Notes: generated from the letters alone by a model not told the origin. Counted from the first letter of the stretch, positions 1 to 12,885 are shown. The stretch: DNA of 44,227 nt from Moellerella wisconsensis ATCC 35017 (GCF_001294465.1 NZ_LGAA01000008.1:1-44227); one strand, 5' to 3'. Numbers and translations are program-made.

Positions 1-11
1 TTTAGTATAAT

Positions 12-39
12 AAAAAGGGCATCATATGATGCCCTTTTT
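12..39 (+). terminator. Terminator of the upstream gene (probably tufB)
   Basis: A perfect 28-base palindrome: an A5 run, a GC-containing stem (GGGCATCAT and its complement) and a T5 run. It has the form of a Rho-independent terminator and is symmetric enough to work in both directions. In E. coli the gene before secE is tufB, so it probably ends tufB outside the window; that gene is not visible here. Confidence 0.85.
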
Positions 40-59
40 ATACGTTGTAAAATTAAGAA

Positions 60-99
60 CCTATCTCATCAATAGTTGGTCAATTATTGGTGAGATAGG
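60..99. repeat. Long inverted repeat (hairpin) upstream of secE
   Basis: Bases 60-74 can pair with 85-99 over about 15 bp, with one G-U type mismatch and a loop of about 10 bases. No T-run follows, so it is not a standard terminator. It may be an mRNA-stability hairpin or a copy of a short dispersed palindrome. Its role is unknown. Confidence 0.5.
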
Positions 100-542
100 C
101 TCTGAAACAGCGAAAAATAGCTCGTTTTTTATCCGTTAGACGAAATTTTAATTTAATTAAAATGAGACAAAGGGGTAATGAATGACTTTCCTGTGTAAAT
201 ACTTTATTCAGGATCATGAGATTTAATAAGGTTTTGCTCTTAATTTATGGTATATTTTATCGTTGCCAGCCATCAGGAATTATTTCTGATGCTAACGGTG
301 AATAGATAACAGAGCATGCTGGAATTTGCCTGCGGAATTTGATAAGTGTCTGCTGTATTGCGGGCAGGCCAATAGTCTTATACCTCGCAGGACCTACCGA
401 GTATCCATCTTTGGGTTTGCAGTAAACTCGGTCTCCCTAGTATCATAGAGAGAATATTGGCATATTCTATTGGTTCGGTTTGTTTTGCTTCAGTGTGAGA
501 CAATCTGACTTTATACATACTTCATAGTGGCAGGTTGATTTT
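100..542 (+). promoter_or_regulatory. secE promoter region and structured leader
   Basis: No open frame of note. An extended -10 candidate, TGGTATATT, lies at 248-256 without a convincing -35. About 280 bases follow before secE. That leader contains a hairpin of 7 bp (396-402 with 426-432, ACCGAGT/ACTCGGT) and a GC-rich stem (about 330-370, GCCTGC/GCGGGC). The secE start at 543 is preceded by a weak AGG-type ribosome site near 532. A long leader on secE-nusG could be regulatory, but I recognise no known RNA family in it. Confidence 0.4.
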
Positions 543-929
543 ATGAGTGCGAATAGCGAAGCTCAAGGAAGTGGACGTGGCATTGACATCACAAAGTGGA
601 TTGTTGTTGCTGTCCTGTTAGTCGTTGCTATAGTGGGTAACTATTACTTCCGACAATATAATCTTGCTCTACGTGCGATAGCAGTTGTAGCCGTCGTTGC
701 AGTTGCTGGCGCTATTGCATTGTGGACAACAAAAGGCAAAGCAACTTTAGTTTTCGCGCGTGAAGCACGTACAGAAATGCGTAAAGTTATTTGGCCAACT
801 CGCCAGGAAGCCTTACAGACAACATTAATTGTTGCTGTAGTCACCGCAATAATGGCACTGATCCTGTGGGGATTAGATGGTATTCTGGTGCGTTTAGTTT
901 CATTCCTTACAAGCCTGAGGTTTTTCTAA
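543..929 (+). CDS. secE: Preprotein translocase subunit SecE
   Basis: SecE is the small essential inner-membrane subunit of the SecYEG protein channel; it clamps SecY. The 128-residue product has the enterobacterial three-helix form, almost the same length as E. coli SecE (127). Hydrophobic segments lie at about residues 19-36, 42-63 and 92-122. The conserved cytoplasmic stretch [19 protein letters not shown] (about 72-90) precedes the last helix and is the family signature. It is followed after one base by nusG, so the two are surely co-transcribed, as in E. coli. Confidence 0.97.
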   Translation: MSANSEAQGSGRGIDITKWIVVAVLLVVAIVGNYYFRQYNLALRAIAVVAVVAVAGAIALWTTKGKATLVFAREARTEMRKVIWPTRQEALQTTLIVAVVTAIMALILWGLDGILVRLVSFLTSLRFF

Positions 930-930
930 G

Positions 931-1476
931 ATGTCAGATTCACCTAAAAAGCGTTGGTATGTGATTCAGGCTTTCTCCGGTTTTGAAGGTCGTGTTGCTC
1001 AGTCACTGCGCGAGCATATCAAATTACATAATATGGAAGAGTCATTCGGCGAAGTCATGGTCCCTACGGAAGAAGTGGTTGAAATTCGTAGCGGTCAACG
1101 TCGTAAAAGTGAACGTAAATTCTTTCCGGGTTATGTATTAGTTCAAATGGTGATGAATGATGAATCATGGCATTTGGTACGTAGCGTACCTCGCGTCATG
1201 GGCTTCATTGGTGGTACATCAGATCGCCCAGCACCAATTAGTGATAAAGAAGTTGATGCGATTATGAATCGCTTACAACAAGTTGGCGATAAACCACGTC
1301 CGAAAACATTGTTTGAACCAGGTGAAATGGTACGTGTTAGTGACGGTCCATTTGCCGACTTCAATGGCGTTGTTGAAGAAGTTGATTATGAGAAAAGCCG
1401 CTTGAAAGTTTCGGTTTCTATCTTTGGTCGCGCAACTCCAGTTGAACTAGATTTTAGTCAGGTCGAAAAAGGCTAA
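931..1476 (+). CDS. nusG: Transcription termination/antitermination factor NusG
   Basis: NusG binds RNA polymerase, suppresses pausing, aids Rho-dependent termination and couples transcription to translation. The 181-residue product has the E. coli length. The N-terminal NGN domain (about 8-115) opens with [20 protein letters not shown] and contains the [10 protein letters not shown] core. The C-terminal KOW domain (about 128-181) begins at [19 protein letters not shown], which contacts Rho or ribosomal protein S10. It starts one base after secE, and a hairpin terminator follows at 1502. Confidence 0.98.
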   Translation: MSDSPKKRWYVIQAFSGFEGRVAQSLREHIKLHNMEESFGEVMVPTEEVVEIRSGQRRKSERKFFPGYVLVQMVMNDESWHLVRSVPRVMGFIGGTSDRPAPISDKEVDAIMNRLQQVGDKPRPKTLFEPGEMVRVSDGPFADFNGVVEEVDYEKSRLKVSVSIFGRATPVELDFSQVEKG

Positions 1477-1501
1477 CACAGCTCTTCGGATCACTGGCTT
1501 G

Positions 1502-1546
1502 CAAAAGGCGAGAAATTATTCTACAATTTCGCGCCTTTTGTTTTTA
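1502..1546 (+). terminator. Terminator after secE-nusG
   Basis: A stem of about 15 bp with one mismatch (AAAAGGCGAGAAATT against AATTTCGCGCCTTTT) and a short loop is followed by GTTTTTAG. It separates secE-nusG from the L11 operon promoter. Confidence 0.8.
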
Positions 1547-1551
1547 GTGCT

Positions 1552-1577
1552 TTGTTCAAATATGAACGAGGCGTATA

Positions 1578-1579
<2 letters not shown>
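1552..1579 (+). promoter_or_regulatory. Candidate promoter of the rplKA (L11) operon
   Basis: TTGTTC (1552-1557) and TATATT (1574-1579) are separated by 16 bases and lie just behind the nusG terminator. Start of transcription would be near 1586, at the beginning of the L1-binding leader. E. coli also has a major promoter at this place. Confidence 0.6.
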
Positions 1580-2762
<1,183 letters not shown>

Positions 2763-2791
2763 TTCTATTTAAAGAATTAGGCTTTACCTTT

Positions 2792-2817
2792 GCGTCAGAT
2801 TTGTATAAAATCTGACG
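2792..2817 (+). other. Hairpin in the rplA-rplJ spacer
   Basis: A perfect 10-bp stem (GCGTCAGATT/AATCTGACGC) with a short loop lies 30 bases after rplA. It lacks a following T-run, so it is a poor intrinsic terminator. It could protect or process the mRNA. The TATAAA in its loop (2804-2809) with TTTACC 15 bases upstream could also be part of the rplJ promoter; I cannot decide. Confidence 0.45.
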
Positions 2818-2873
2818 CCCAGTTTATGTGATTTATTTCAAATTCGATTTATTTCAGATAAGCAACATAATTT

Positions 2874-2993
2874 CCGGTTGGAGTCTGGCCTTTTCCAGAC
2901 CCCGTCCAAGACCGCAGGTGTATCTAATTACTTAATCATCCTGCGTAGACGGTGACAGAGCCACCAAGAATTTTATTCTGGATTCTGCTCACC
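2874..2993 (+). promoter_or_regulatory. L10 leader (L10-L7/L12 autoregulatory RNA)
   Basis: The block from GGTTGGAGTCTGG through CCGTCCAAGACCGCAGGTG, CCTGCGTAGACGGTGACAGA and GATTCTGCTCACCG follows the E. coli rplJ leader nearly motif by motif. The known role is binding by the L10-(L7/L12) complex, which stops rplJ translation. It occupies most of the 315-base spacer before rplJ. The rest (2994-3077) contains only the ribosome site CCAGGAGCAAG. Confidence 0.9.
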
Positions 2994-3077
2994 GTGTTTT
3001 AGCGCTCAGGCACAATTCCGTGTACTGAGTGATGTGAGTCCCCGGGTTTACCCGGTTAATCCAGGAGCAAGAAGCTA

Positions 3078-3575
3078 ATGGCACTAAATCTTCAAGACAA
3101 ACAAGCGATTGTTGCTGAAGTCAACGAAGTAGCCAAAGGCGCGCTTTCTGCAGTTGTCGCGGATTCTCGCGGTGTGACTGTAGGCAAAATGACTGAACTG
3201 CGTAAAGCAGGTCGCGAAGCTGGCGTTTATATTCGTGTTGTTCGTAACACGTTAATTCGTCGTGCTGTTGAAGGTACTGCTTATGAGTGCCTGAAAGACG
3301 TGTTTATCGGTCCAACCTTGATTGCTTTCTCTAACGAACATCCGGGCGCTGCTGCTCGTCTGTTCAAAGAGTTCGCGAAAGCGAATCCAGCATTCGAGAT
3401 TAAAGCTGCGGCCTTTGAAGGTGAATTTATCCAGGCTACCGATATCGATCGTCTGGCAACTTTACCAACTTACGAAGAAGCAATCGCACGCCTGATGGCA
3501 ACCATGAAAGAAGCCTCTGCAGGCAAACTGGTTCGCACTATGGCTGCACTGCGCGATCAGAAAGAAGCTGCTTAA
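3078..3575 (+). CDS. rplJ: 50S ribosomal protein L10
   Basis: L10 (uL10) is the base of the ribosomal stalk: its N-terminal domain binds 23S rRNA and its C-terminal helix carries the L7/L12 dimers. The product is 165 residues, as in E. coli. It opens with [32 protein letters not shown], and the C-terminal helix ends in [18 protein letters not shown] strong ribosome site (AGGAGC) lies 10 bases upstream. Expression is controlled by the L10 leader before it. rplL follows after 63 bases. Confidence 0.98.
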   Translation: MALNLQDKQAIVAEVNEVAKGALSAVVADSRGVTVGKMTELRKAGREAGVYIRVVRNTLIRRAVEGTAYECLKDVFIGPTLIAFSNEHPGAAARLFKEFAKANPAFEIKAAAFEGEFIQATDIDRLATLPTYEEAIARLMATMKEASAGKLVRTMAALRDQKEAA

Positions 3576-3638
3576 TAGCCTATTTCCTTCGTTGCTTTTT
3601 AACGTATAAACTATTTCTGAATTTTAGGAACACTTGTT

Positions 3639-4004
3639 ATGTCTATCACTAAAGAACAAATCCTTGATGCAGTTGCAGAAATGTCTGTAATGGACGTTGT
3701 AGAACTGATCACCATGATGGAAGAAAAATTCGGCGTTTCTGCTGCTGCAGCTGTAGCTGTTGCTGCGGGCCCTGCTGAAGCTGCTGAAGAAAAAACTGAA
3801 TTCGATGTTATCCTGAGCTCAATCGGCGCTAACAAAGTAGCAGTTATCAAAGCAGTCCGTGGTGCGACCGGTCTTGGCCTGAAAGAAGCTAAAGACATGG
3901 TAGAATCTGCTCCAGCTACAATCAAAGAAGCAGCATCTAAAGACGAAGCAGAAACTCTGAAAAAATCTCTGGAAGAAGCTGGTGCTTCTGTTGAGATCAA
4001 GTAA
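3639..4004 (+). CDS. rplL: 50S ribosomal protein L7/L12
   Basis: L7/L12 (bL12) forms the flexible stalk dimers that recruit and stimulate the translational GTPases. The 121-residue product is the normal length. The N-terminal dimerisation domain (about 1-33) opens with [20 protein letters not shown]. An alanine-rich hinge (about 34-52) follows, and then the C-terminal factor-binding domain with KTEFDVIL and the conserved [18 protein letters not shown]. It is the last ribosomal gene before the attenuator, which lets most transcripts end before rpoB. Confidence 0.98.
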   Translation: MSITKEQILDAVAEMSVMDVVELITMMEEKFGVSAAAAVAVAAGPAEAAEEKTEFDVILSSIGANKVAVIKAVRGATGLGLKEAKDMVESAPATIKEAASKDEAETLKKSLEEAGASVEIK

Positions 4005-4021
4005 GTTTTGCTTTGAGTTAG

Positions 4022-4075
4022 CAGCCTGACTATAATAGGCTGATGGCTGGTGATTTAATAGTCACCAGCCTTTTT
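4022..4075 (+). terminator. rplL-rpoB transcription attenuator
   Basis: Two hairpins in a row follow rplL: CAGCCT/AGGCTG (4022-4042) and the stronger GGCTGGTGA/TCACCAGCC (4045-4070) with a T5 tail. E. coli has a partial terminator at the same place that reduces rpoBC expression several-fold relative to rplJL. Partial read-through must occur here too, since no strong promoter is obvious before rpoB. Confidence 0.85.
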
Positions 4076-4348
4076 GCGCTGTAATGCGTGATGGGTGTTA
4101 ACAGCTTTTCACGCTATTTAGTTGTTAATTCGCCCTCCAATATTCCTTGCCATTGACGCCTTAATATACTGTGTTCTCAGCTACGACCCGCTCGGGTAGC
4201 TCGGTAGTTAAAGTAACACAATGAAATGATTTAAGAGTAATTGCAAAGAGTATTATGGAAATATTCTTTTCCATTCAAAAAATAGCGTTGATGAGCTGTC
4301 CTTTCGGACGGATAGAGTGGGTCACTGATCAGCGAGCTGAGGAACCCT
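4076..4348 (+). other. rplL-rpoB spacer
   Basis: This non-coding leader of about 270 bases has small stems (for example GTCC/GGAC at 4298-4309 and CCCG/CGGG near 4188). In E. coli this spacer carries an RNase III processing site; the position fits, but I cannot show the site here. The rpoB ribosome site is the GAGG near 4338-4342. Confidence 0.4.
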
Positions 4349-7300
4349 ATGGTTTACTCCTATACCGAGAAAAAACGTATTCGTAAGGATTTTGGTAAAC
4401 GTCCACAAGTGCTGGATATTCCATATCTCCTATCTATTCAACTTGACTCGTTTCAGAAATTTATCGAGCAAGATCCAGATGGTCAGAACGGGCTAGAAGC
4501 AGCTTTCCGTTCTGTTTTTCCTATTCAGAGCTATAGCGGTAATGCAGAACTGCAATACGTCAGCTATCGTTTAGGCGAGCCAGTGTTTGATGTTAAAGAA
4601 TGTCAAATCCGAGGTATCACCTATTCTGCCCCTCTGCGCGTTAAACTTCGTTTAGTCGTGTATGAGCGTGAAGCTCCAGAAGGCACTGTTAAAGATATCA
4701 AAGAACAAGAAGTCTACATGGGTGAAATTCCACTCATGACTGACAACGGGACTTTTGTTATCAACGGTACTGAGCGCGTTATCGTATCTCAGTTACACCG
4801 TAGTCCTGGTGTGTTCTTCGACAGTGATAAAGGTAAAACACACTCATCTGGTAAGGTGCTATATAACGCACGTATTATCCCTTACCGTGGTTCATGGCTC
4901 GATTTTGAGTTTGATCCAAAAGATAACTTATTTGTACGTATTGACCGTCGCCGTAAATTACCTGCGACCATTATTCTGCGTGCGATGAGTTACAGCACCG
5001 AAGACATTCTGAATCTGTTCTTCGAAAAAACTGTTTTCAATATTCGTGATAACAAACTAATGATGACGCTAGTTCCTGAGCGTCTGCGTGGTGAAACCGC
5101 TTCCTTTGATATCGAAGCAAACGGCAAAGTATATATAGAAAAAGGCCGTCGTATCACTGCTCGTCATATCCGTTTATTGGAAAAAGAAGACGTTACCAGT
5201 ATCGAAGTTCCTGTCGAATATATCGCTGGGAAAGTGGTTGCTAGAGACTATATCGATGAAAGCACAGGTGAAGTTATTTGTGCGGCGAATATGGAACTCT
5301 CATTAGATGCGTTAGCGCGTCTGAGCCAATCAGGTCACAAAACAATTGAAACATTGTTTACTAATGACCTTGATCACGGTGCTTATATTTCTGAAACCAT
5401 TCGTGTCGATCCAACTAACGACCGCTTAAGCGCTTTAGTTGAAATTTACCGTATGATGCGCCCTGGTGAGCCACCAACGCGCGAAGCAGCAGAAAACTTA
5501 TTTGAGAACTTGTTCTTCTCTGAAGATCGTTATGATCTATCTGCTGTTGGCCGTATGAAATTCAACCGTTCATTGGGCCGTACAGAAATCGAAGGCGCAG
5601 GCATCCTGAGTGAAGAAGATATCATTGAGGTAATGCGTAAGCTGATCGAGATCCGTAATGGTCGCGGTGAAGTGGATGATATCGATCACTTAGGTAACCG
5701 TCGTATCCGTTCAGTCGGTGAAATGGCTGAAAACCAGTTCCGTGTTGGCCTGGTTCGTGTGGAACGTGCTGTTAAAGAACGTCTATCTTTAGGCGATCTT
5801 GATGCATTGATGCCACAGGATATGATTAATGCGAAACCAATTTCTGCCGCAGTCAAAGAGTTCTTTGGTTCCAGCCAGCTGTCACAGTTTATGGACCAAA
5901 ATAACCCGCTGTCAGAAATCACGCATAAACGCCGTATTTCTGCATTAGGCCCTGGCGGTCTGACACGTGAACGTGCAGGCTTCGAAGTTCGAGATGTACA
6001 CCCAACTCACTATGGTCGTGTGTGTCCAATCGAAACGCCAGAAGGTCCAAACATCGGTCTGATTAACTCACTGTCTGTGTACGCACAAACTAACGAATAT
6101 GGTTTCCTAGAAACCCCATATCGTTTAGTACGCGATGGTATTGTGACTGATGAGATTCATTACCTGTCTGCGATTGAAGAAGGTAACTTCATCATTGCAC
6201 AGGCGAATACCGTATTAGATGACGAAGGTCATTTTGTTGACGAACTGGTTACTTGTCGTAACCGTGGTGAGTCAAGCTTATTCAGCCGTGAACAGGTTGA
6301 ATATATGGACGTTTCCACACAACAGGTTGTTTCTGTTGGTGCATCTTTAATCCCATTCCTTGAACACGATGATGCTAACCGTGCATTGATGGGTGCGAAC
6401 ATGCAACGTCAGGCTGTTCCTACATTACGAGCTGATAAGCCGCTAGTGGGTACAGGTATGGAACGTGCAGTAGCTGTTGACTCCGGTGTAACCGCTGTCG
6501 CTAAACGTGGTGGTACTATCCAGTACGTCGATGCTTCACGTATCGTTATCAAAGTAAACGAAGATGAGATGTATCCGGGTGAAGCGGGCATCGATATCTA
6601 TAGTTTGACTAAATATACTCGTTCTAACCAAAACACCTGTATTAATCAGATGCCTTGCGTATCTTTAGGTGAACCAATTGAACGTGGTGATGTGCTGGCT
6701 GACGGTCCATCAACTGACTTAGGCGAACTGGCTCTTGGTCAAAATATGCGCGTGGCATTTATGCCATGGAACGGTTATAACTTCGAAGACTCCATCCTTG
6801 TATCTGAGCGTGTTGTTCAAGAAGATCGTTTCACCACTATCCATATTCAAGAACTGGCTTGTGTGTCTCGTGACACTAAACTGGGGCCTGAAGAGATTAC
6901 CGCTGACATCCCTAACGTGGGTGAAGCTGCGCTGTCTAAACTGGATGAATCAGGTATCGTTTATATCGGTGCTGAAGTTAAAGGTGGCGACATTCTGGTT
7001 GGTAAAGTAACACCTAAAGGTGAAACTCAGCTGACTCCAGAAGAGAAACTGTTGCGTGCTATTTTCGGTGAAAAAGCCTCTGACGTTAAAGATTCTTCTC
7101 TGCGCGTGCCTAACGGTGTTTCCGGTACCATTATCGATGTACAGGTATTTACCCGTGATGGCGTTGAAAAAGACAAGCGTGCATTAGAAATTGAAGAAAG
7201 TCAGTTACGCGAAGCGAAAAAAGACTTAACCGAAGAACTGCGTATTTTTGAAGCAGGTCTGTTTGCACGTATTCGTTCAGTGCTGGTCAGCGGCGGTATT

Positions 7301-8377
7301 GAAGCTGAAAAACTGGATAAATTACCACGCGAACGCTGGTTAGAATTAGCCCTACCTGATGAAGAAAAACAAAATCAGTTAGAGCAACTTGCTGAGCAGT
7401 ATGATGAACTGAAATCTGAGTTTGAGAAAAAACTCGATGCTAAACGTCGTAAAATCACTCAAGGCGACGATCTTGCACCTGGCGTGCTGAAGATTGTTAA
7501 GGTTTATCTGGCGGTTAAACGTCGGATCCAACCGGGTGATAAAATGGCGGGTCGTCATGGTAACAAAGGTGTTATCTCGAAAATTAATCCTATCGAAGAT
7601 ATGCCTTACGATGAAAACGGTAACCCGGTTGACATCGTACTGAACCCGCTGGGCGTACCATCACGTATGAACATCGGTCAGATTCTGGAAACTCACTTAG
7701 GTATGGCAGCTAAAGGTATTGGTGACAAAATCAATGCTATGCTTAAACAGCAGCAAGAAGTTGCTAAGCTGCGTGAATTTATCCAGAAAGCTTATGACTT
7801 GGGCGACGATCCACGTCAGAAAGTTGACTTGAACACCTTCACTGATGATGAAGTTATGCGTTTGGCTGAAAACCTCAAAAAAGGTATGCCGATTGCAACT
7901 CCAGTATTTGATGGTGCAAAAGAGAAAGAAATTAAAGAACTGCTGAAACTGGGCGGTCTGCCAACTTCTGGTCAGATTACTCTGTTTGATGGTCGTACTG
8001 GTGAGCAATTTGAGCGTCAGGTTACCGTCGGCTATATGTATATGTTGAAACTGAACCATTTGGTTGATGACAAAATGCATGCCCGTTCTACCGGTTCTTA
8101 TAGCTTGGTTACTCAGCAACCGTTGGGTGGTAAAGCTCAGTTCGGTGGTCAGCGTTTCGGGGAGATGGAAGTGTGGGCACTGGAAGCATATGGTGCTGCC
8201 TATACTCTTCAAGAAATGCTTACTGTTAAATCAGATGATGTTAACGGTCGTACCAAGATGTATAAAAACATCGTTGATGGTAACCACCAGATGGAACCAG
8301 GTATGCCGGAATCCTTCAACGTATTGTTGAAAGAAATCCGCTCACTCGGTATCAACATCGAACTGGAAGACGAGTAA
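4349..8377 (+). CDS. rpoB: DNA-directed RNA polymerase subunit beta
   Basis: RpoB forms one pincer of RNA polymerase and much of the catalytic cleft. The product is 1342 residues, exactly the E. coli length, and the E. coli numbering holds: codon 516 (5894-5896) is Asp. The rifampicin-binding cluster (about 507-540) reads [20 protein letters not shown], with Gln513, Asp516, His526 and the following Ser in their sensitive form, so no resistance change is seen. Other marks are [16 protein letters not shown] and [15 protein letters not shown]. It is read from the rplJL promoters through the attenuator, with rpoC 123 bases downstream. Confidence 0.99.
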   Translation: MVYSYTEKKRIRKDFGKRPQVLDIPYLLSIQLDSFQKFIEQDPDGQNGLEAAFRSVFPIQSYSGNAELQYVSYRLGEPVFDVKECQIRGITYSAPLRVKLRLVVYEREAPEGTVKDIKEQEVYMGEIPLMTDNGTFVINGTERVIVSQLHRSPGVFFDSDKGKTHSSGKVLYNARIIPYRGSWLDFEFDPKDNLFVRIDRRRKLPATIILRAMSYSTEDILNLFFEKTVFNIRDNKLMMTLVPERLRGETASFDIEANGKVYIEKGRRITARHIRLLEKEDVTSIEVPVEYIAGKVVARDYIDESTGEVICAANMELSLDALARLSQSGHKTIETLFTNDLDHGAYISETIRVDPTNDRLSALVEIYRMMRPGEPPTREAAENLFENLFFSEDRYDLSAVGRMKFNRSLGRTEIEGAGILSEEDIIEVMRKLIEIRNGRGEVDDIDHLGNRRIRSVGEMAENQFRVGLVRVERAVKERLSLGDLDALMPQDMINAKPISAAVKEFFGSSQLSQFMDQNNPLSEITHKRRISALGPGGLTRERAGFEVRDVHPTHYGRVCPIETPEGPNIGLINSLSVYAQTNEYGFLETPYRLVRDGIVTDEIHYLSAIEEGNFIIAQANTVLDDEGHFVDELVTCRNRGESSLFSREQVEYMDVSTQQVVSVGASLIPFLEHDDANRALMGANMQRQAVPTLRADKPLVGTGMERAVAVDSGVTAVAKRGGTIQYVDASRIVIKVNEDEMYPGEAGIDIYSLTKYTRSNQNTCINQMPCVSLGEPIERGDVLADGPSTDLGELALGQNMRVAFMPWNGYNFEDSILVSERVVQEDRFTTIHIQELACVSRDTKLGPEEITADIPNVGEAALSKLDESGIVYIGAEVKGGDILVGKVTPKGETQLTPEEKLLRAIFGEKASDVKDSSLRVPNGVSGTIIDVQVFTRDGVEKDKRALEIEESQLREAKKDLTEELRIFEAGLFARIRSVLVSGGIEAEKLDKLPRERWLELALPDEEKQNQLEQLAEQYDELKSEFEKKLDAKRRKITQGDDLAPGVLKIVKVYLAVKRRIQPGDKMAGRHGNKGVISKINPIEDMPYDENGNPVDIVLNPLGVPSRMNIGQILETHLGMAAKGIGDKINAMLKQQQEVAKLREFIQKAYDLGDDPRQKVDLNTFTDDEVMRLAENLKKGMPIATPVFDGAKEKEIKELLKLGGLPTSGQITLFDGRTGEQFERQVTVGYMYMLKLNHLVDDKMHARSTGSYSLVTQQPLGGKAQFGGQRFGEMEVWALEAYGAAYTLQEMLTVKSDDVNGRTKMYKNIVDGNHQMEPGMPESFNVLLKEIRSLGINIELEDE

Positions 8378-8500
8378 TTCGTTTTATGCCGGCATCGTTA
8401 AATTGAGTTTGGCGATGTCCGGCCAGTGTATATACTGGGTTTTGGGGAGAGCGGCATGGGCCGCTCACCTGACAGGTCTAACTCCGACAGGAGCCATTTC
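8378..8500 (+). other. rpoB-rpoC spacer with hairpins
   Basis: The spacer holds two stems (GCCGG..CCGGC at about 8390-8423, and GAGCGGC/GCCGCTC around 8450-8465), followed by the ribosome site CAGGAG at 8488-8493. No T-run is present, so these are probably mRNA-processing or stability elements rather than terminators. Confidence 0.4.
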
Positions 8501-11500
8501 GTGAAAGACTTATTAAAGTTTCTGAAAGCGCAAACTAAGACCGAAGAGTTTGATGCGATCAAAATTGCTCTGGCATCACCAGATATGATCCGTTCGTGGT
8601 CATTTGGTGAAGTGAAAAAGCCAGAAACCATTAACTACCGTACGTTCAAACCTGAGCGTGACGGCCTTTTCTGCGCCCGTATTTTCGGCCCAGTAAAAGA
8701 TTACGAATGTTTGTGCGGTAAGTACAAACGTTTAAAACATCGTGGTGTTATCTGCGAAAAATGTGGCGTTGAAGTTACGCAGACTAAAGTCCGTCGTGAA
8801 CGCATGGGCCACATTGAATTAGCGTCACCAACAGCACATATTTGGTTCCTGAAGTCACTGCCTTCCCGTATCGGCTTACTGCTTGATATGCCGCTGCGTG
8901 ATATTGAACGTGTTCTGTATTTTGAATCTTATGTCGTTGTTGAAGGCGGTATGACTAGCCTAGAACGTCGTCAGATCCTGACAGAAGAACAATATCTGGA
9001 TGCACTGGAAGAGTTCGGTGATGAGTTTGATGCAAAAATGGGTGCGGAAGCAATCCAAGGCCTGCTGAAAAACCTGGATCTGGAAAACGAATGTGAAACG
9101 TTGCGTGAAGAGTTGAATGAAACCAACTCAGAAACTAAACGTAAAAAACTGACTAAACGAATCAAACTGTTAGAAGCGTTTATTCAATCTGGAAATAAAC
9201 CAGAATGGATGATTTTAAACGTTCTGCCAGTTCTGCCACCGGATTTACGTCCTTTAGTTCCATTGGATGGCGGTCGTTTTGCAACATCTGATCTGAATGA
9301 CTTATATCGTCGTGTTATTAACCGTAATAACCGTCTGAAACGTCTTCTGGATCTGGCTGCGCCTGATATCATCGTACGTAACGAAAAACGTATGTTGCAG
9401 GAAGCGGTTGATGCCTTGTTAGATAATGGCCGTCGTGGCCGTGCTATTACGGGTTCTAACAAACGTCCTCTGAAATCTTTGGCTGATATGATCAAAGGTA
9501 AACAAGGTCGTTTCCGTCAGAACTTGCTGGGTAAACGTGTTGACTACTCTGGACGTTCGGTTATCACCGTGGGTCCATACCTGCGCCTGCATCAGTGCGG
9601 TCTGCCTAAAAAAATGGCACTTGAATTATTCAAACCATTTATCTACGGCAAATTAGAACTGCGCGGTTTAGCGACAACCATTAAAGCTGCGAAGAAAATG
9701 GTTGAGCGTGAAGAAGCCGTCGTTTGGGATATCCTAGACGAAGTCATCCGTGAGCATCCAGTGATGCTGAACCGTGCACCAACACTGCACCGTTTGGGTA
9801 TCCAGGCATTTGAACCTATTCTTATCGAAGGTAAAGCAATCCAATTACATCCATTGGTTTGTGCGGCATACAACGCCGACTTCGATGGTGACCAAATGGC
9901 GGTTCACGTTCCTTTGACTTTGGAAGCACAGTTAGAAGCACGTGCGCTGATGATGTCAACGAACAACATTCTTTCGCCTGCAAGTGGTGAGCCAATTATC
10001 GTACCATCTCAGGACGTTGTCTTGGGTCTGTACTATATGACTCGCGACTGTGTAAATGCGAAAGGCGAAGGCATGGTTTTAGCGGGTCCTAAAGAAGCTG
10101 AACGTGTTTATCGCTCTGGTCATGCCTCTTTGCATGCCCGTGTTAAAGTTCGTATCACAGAAGAAGTTAAAGATGGTGAAGGCAACGTCACCATTAATAC
10201 CGGTTTAGTTGACACGACTGTTGGTCGTGCCATTTTGTGGATGATCGTTCCACGCGGATTGCCTTACTCATTGGTTAACCAGCCATTAGGTAAGAAAGCA
10301 ATCTCTAAAATGCTAAATACTTGCTACCGTATGTTAGGTTTAAAACCTACGGTTATCTTTGCTGACCAAATTATGTATACCGGTTTCGCTTATGCAGCTC
10401 GTTCAGGTGCATCAGTAGGTATCGATGATATGGTTATCCCAGAGAAAAAAGCCGGTATTATCGCTGAAGCTGAAGCAGAAGTTGCTGAAATTCAGGAGCA
10501 GTTCCAATCAGGTCTGGTAACTGCAGGCGAGCGTTATAACAAGGTTATCGATATCTGGGCTGCGGCAAACGAACGTGTTGCTAAGGCGATGATGGAAAAC
10601 CTGTCGACTGAAACTGTGATCAACCGTGACGGCGAAGAAGAGCAACAAGTCTCCTTCAACAGCATCTTTATGATGGCTGACTCCGGTGCTCGTGGTTCTG
10701 CCGCTCAGATCCGTCAGCTTGCAGGTATGCGTGGTCTGATGGCTAAGCCAGATGGTTCAATCATCGAAACACCCATCACGGCAAACTTCCGTGAAGGTCT
10801 GAACGTTCTTCAGTACTTTATCTCAACGCATGGTGCTCGTAAGGGTCTTGCGGATACAGCATTGAAAACAGCTAACTCCGGTTATCTGACTCGTCGTTTA
10901 GTCGACGTTGCACAGGACTTGGTCGTTACAGAAGTCGACTGTGGTACACACGAAGGTATCTTGATGACTCCGGTTATCGAGGGTGGCGATGTTAAAGAAC
11001 CACTGCGTGAACGTGTACTGGGCCGTGTAACAGCAGAAGATGTGTTGGCTCCAGGAACAGCGGACATTTTAGTCCCACGTAATACACTATTGAACGAAAA
11101 ATGGTGTGACCTGTTAGAAGAGCATTCTGTTGACAGCTTAAAAGTACGTTCAGTGGTTGGTTGTGAAACTGACTTCGGTGTCTGTGCTAAGTGTTACGGT
11201 CGTGATTTGGCGCGTGGTCATATCATCAATAGCGGTGAAGCTATCGGTGTTATTGCAGCACAGTCAATCGGTGAGCCGGGTACACAGCTTACGATGCGTA
11301 CGTTCCACATTGGTGGTGCGGCATCTCGTGCGGCTGCTGAATCTAGCATCCAAGTTCGTAATACCGGTACACTTAAACTGTTCAATGCGAAATTCGTTAA
11401 GAACACAGAAGGCAAGTTAGTTATTACTTCTCGTAATACTGAATTGCGTCTGATTGACGAATTCGGTCGTACTAAAGAGAGCTATAAAGTTCCTTACGGT

Positions 11501-12721
11501 GCGCACCTGAGCAAAGGTGACGGTTCAGCAGTTACTGGTGGCGAGACCGTAGCTAACTGGGATCCGCATACAATGCCGGTTGTCAGTGAAGTTTCAGGTA
11601 TTATTCGTTACTCTGATATGATTGATGGTCAGACGATTACTCGTCAGACTGATGAGCTGACAGGTCTGTCATCTCTGGTCGTATTAGATACAGCGGAACG
11701 TACTGGTGGTAGCAAAGATTTACGTCCAGCACTGCGCGTAGTCGATGCGAATGGTAAAGATGTGTTGATCCCTAACACTGATATGCCAGCACAATACTTC
11801 CTGCCGGGTAAAGCTATTGTTCAGTTAGACGATGGTATTGCTATTTCTGCCGGTGATACGTTAGCGCGTATTCCTCAAGAATCTGGCGGTACAAAAGATA
11901 TTACCGGTGGTCTGCCACGTGTTGCTGACTTGTTCGAAGCACGTCGTCCGAAAGAGCCTGCAATTCTTGCTGAAATCAGCGGTATTGTTTCGTTCGGTAA
12001 AGAGACCAAAGGTAAACGTCGTCTGGTGATTACACCGATGGACGGCTCTGAAGCTTACGAAGAGATGATCCCTAAATGGCGTCAGCTTAACGTATTCGAA
12101 GGCGAAATGGTTGAACGTGGTGATGTGATCTCCGATGGTCCAGAATCTCCACATGATATCCTGCGTCTGCGTGGCGTTCACGCGGTAACGCGTTACATCA
12201 CCAACGAAGTTCAGGAAGTTTACCGCCTGCAAGGCGTTAAGATAAACGATAAACACATTGAAGTTATCGTGCGTCAGATGCTGCGTAAAGTCACTATTGA
12301 GGATGCAGGAAGTTCTGACTTCCTCGAAGGTGAGCAGGTTGAGTATTCACGCGTTAAAGTCGCAAACCGTAAATTGGAACAAGAAGGCAAAGTCCCAGCG
12401 AAATATGCTCGTGACTTACTGGGTATTACGAAGGCATCTCTGGCAACAGAATCCTTTATCTCAGCGGCATCGTTCCAAGAAACAACACGCGTACTAACAG
12501 AAGCCGCAGTTGCGGGTAAACGTGATGAACTCCGTGGTCTGAAAGAGAACGTTATCGTGGGTCGTCTGATCCCAGCAGGTACTGGTTTTGCTTATCATCA
12601 GGATCGTATTCGTCGCCGTCATATGAATGACATCGTCGAATCACCACAAGTAAGTGCTGATGAAGCAACAGCTAACCTGGCTGAACTGTTAAATGCCGGT
12701 TTCAGCAGCAAAAAAGATTAA
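8501..12721 (+). CDS. rpoC: DNA-directed RNA polymerase subunit beta'
   Basis: RpoC carries the catalytic magnesium site of RNA polymerase. I place the start at the GTG at 8501: the protein then begins [20 protein letters not shown] as in E. coli, has 1406 residues (E. coli 1407), and the CAGGAG ribosome site lies 7 bases upstream. An in-frame ATG at 8426 would add 25 unlikely residues from the spacer. The N-terminal zinc site (CLCG..CEKC, about 70-88) and the catalytic loop [12 protein letters not shown] (Asp460, 462, 464) are intact. The last 35 or so residues differ from E. coli, which is normal. A terminator follows. Confidence 0.98.
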   Translation: MKDLLKFLKAQTKTEEFDAIKIALASPDMIRSWSFGEVKKPETINYRTFKPERDGLFCARIFGPVKDYECLCGKYKRLKHRGVICEKCGVEVTQTKVRRERMGHIELASPTAHIWFLKSLPSRIGLLLDMPLRDIERVLYFESYVVVEGGMTSLERRQILTEEQYLDALEEFGDEFDAKMGAEAIQGLLKNLDLENECETLREELNETNSETKRKKLTKRIKLLEAFIQSGNKPEWMILNVLPVLPPDLRPLVPLDGGRFATSDLNDLYRRVINRNNRLKRLLDLAAPDIIVRNEKRMLQEAVDALLDNGRRGRAITGSNKRPLKSLADMIKGKQGRFRQNLLGKRVDYSGRSVITVGPYLRLHQCGLPKKMALELFKPFIYGKLELRGLATTIKAAKKMVEREEAVVWDILDEVIREHPVMLNRAPTLHRLGIQAFEPILIEGKAIQLHPLVCAAYNADFDGDQMAVHVPLTLEAQLEARALMMSTNNILSPASGEPIIVPSQDVVLGLYYMTRDCVNAKGEGMVLAGPKEAERVYRSGHASLHARVKVRITEEVKDGEGNVTINTGLVDTTVGRAILWMIVPRGLPYSLVNQPLGKKAISKMLNTCYRMLGLKPTVIFADQIMYTGFAYAARSGASVGIDDMVIPEKKAGIIAEAEAEVAEIQEQFQSGLVTAGERYNKVIDIWAAANERVAKAMMENLSTETVINRDGEEEQQVSFNSIFMMADSGARGSAAQIRQLAGMRGLMAKPDGSIIETPITANFREGLNVLQYFISTHGARKGLADTALKTANSGYLTRRLVDVAQDLVVTEVDCGTHEGILMTPVIEGGDVKEPLRERVLGRVTAEDVLAPGTADILVPRNTLLNEKWCDLLEEHSVDSLKVRSVVGCETDFGVCAKCYGRDLARGHIINSGEAIGVIAAQSIGEPGTQLTMRTFHIGGAASRAAAESSIQVRNTGTLKLFNAKFVKNTEGKLVITSRNTELRLIDEFGRTKESYKVPYGAHLSKGDGSAVTGGETVANWDPHTMPVVSEVSGIIRYSDMIDGQTITRQTDELTGLSSLVVLDTAERTGGSKDLRPALRVVDANGKDVLIPNTDMPAQYFLPGKAIVQLDDGIAISAGDTLARIPQESGGTKDITGGLPRVADLFEARRPKEPAILAEISGIVSFGKETKGKRRLVITPMDGSEAYEEMIPKWRQLNVFEGEMVERGDVISDGPESPHDILRLRGVHAVTRYITNEVQEVYRLQGVKINDKHIEVIVRQMLRKVTIEDAGSSDFLEGEQVEYSRVKVANRKLEQEGKVPAKYARDLLGITKASLATESFISAASFQETTRVLTEAAVAGKRDELRGLKENVIVGRLIPAGTGFAYHQDRIRRRHMNDIVESPQVSADEATANLAELLNAGFSSKKD

Positions 12722-12745
12722 TGTTTATTAATTATCGTTGATAAT

Positions 12746-12765
12746 GCGCTCGATGATTCGAGCGC
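12746..12765. other. Hairpin after rpoC
   Basis: A perfect 8-bp stem (GCGCTCGA/TCGAGCGC) with a 4-base loop lies 25 bases after the rpoC stop. Lacking a T-run, it may protect the 3' end of the mRNA ahead of the true terminator at 12797. Confidence 0.5.
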
Positions 12766-12796
12766 AAAGTTAACTTAGTTTTAAAGAGCATTAAAT

Positions 12797-12834
12797 AAAA
12801 ACGCGATGTAATTATTTACATCGCGTTTTTTTTA
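12797..12834. terminator. Bidirectional terminator between rpoC and the nitrilase-family gene
   Basis: The stem ACGCGATGTAA/TTACATCGCGT is flanked by an A-run on the left and a T8 run on the right. It would end the rpoBC transcript on the + strand and the converging hydrolase transcript on the - strand. Confidence 0.9.
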
Positions 12835-12885
12835 TCAAAAATTAAAGAGGCTATATAAAATCATAGGGTTATAAAATTAGAGGTT

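Noticed and set aside
7697-8212. A 171-residue open frame antisense to rpoB
   Set aside because: It lies wholly inside rpoB, has the composition of a reverse-strand shadow and no ribosome site.
8426-8500. An upstream ATG extending RpoC by 25 residues
   Set aside because: The added residues are unlike any RpoC, and the GTG at 8501 has the right ribosome site and the conserved N-terminus.
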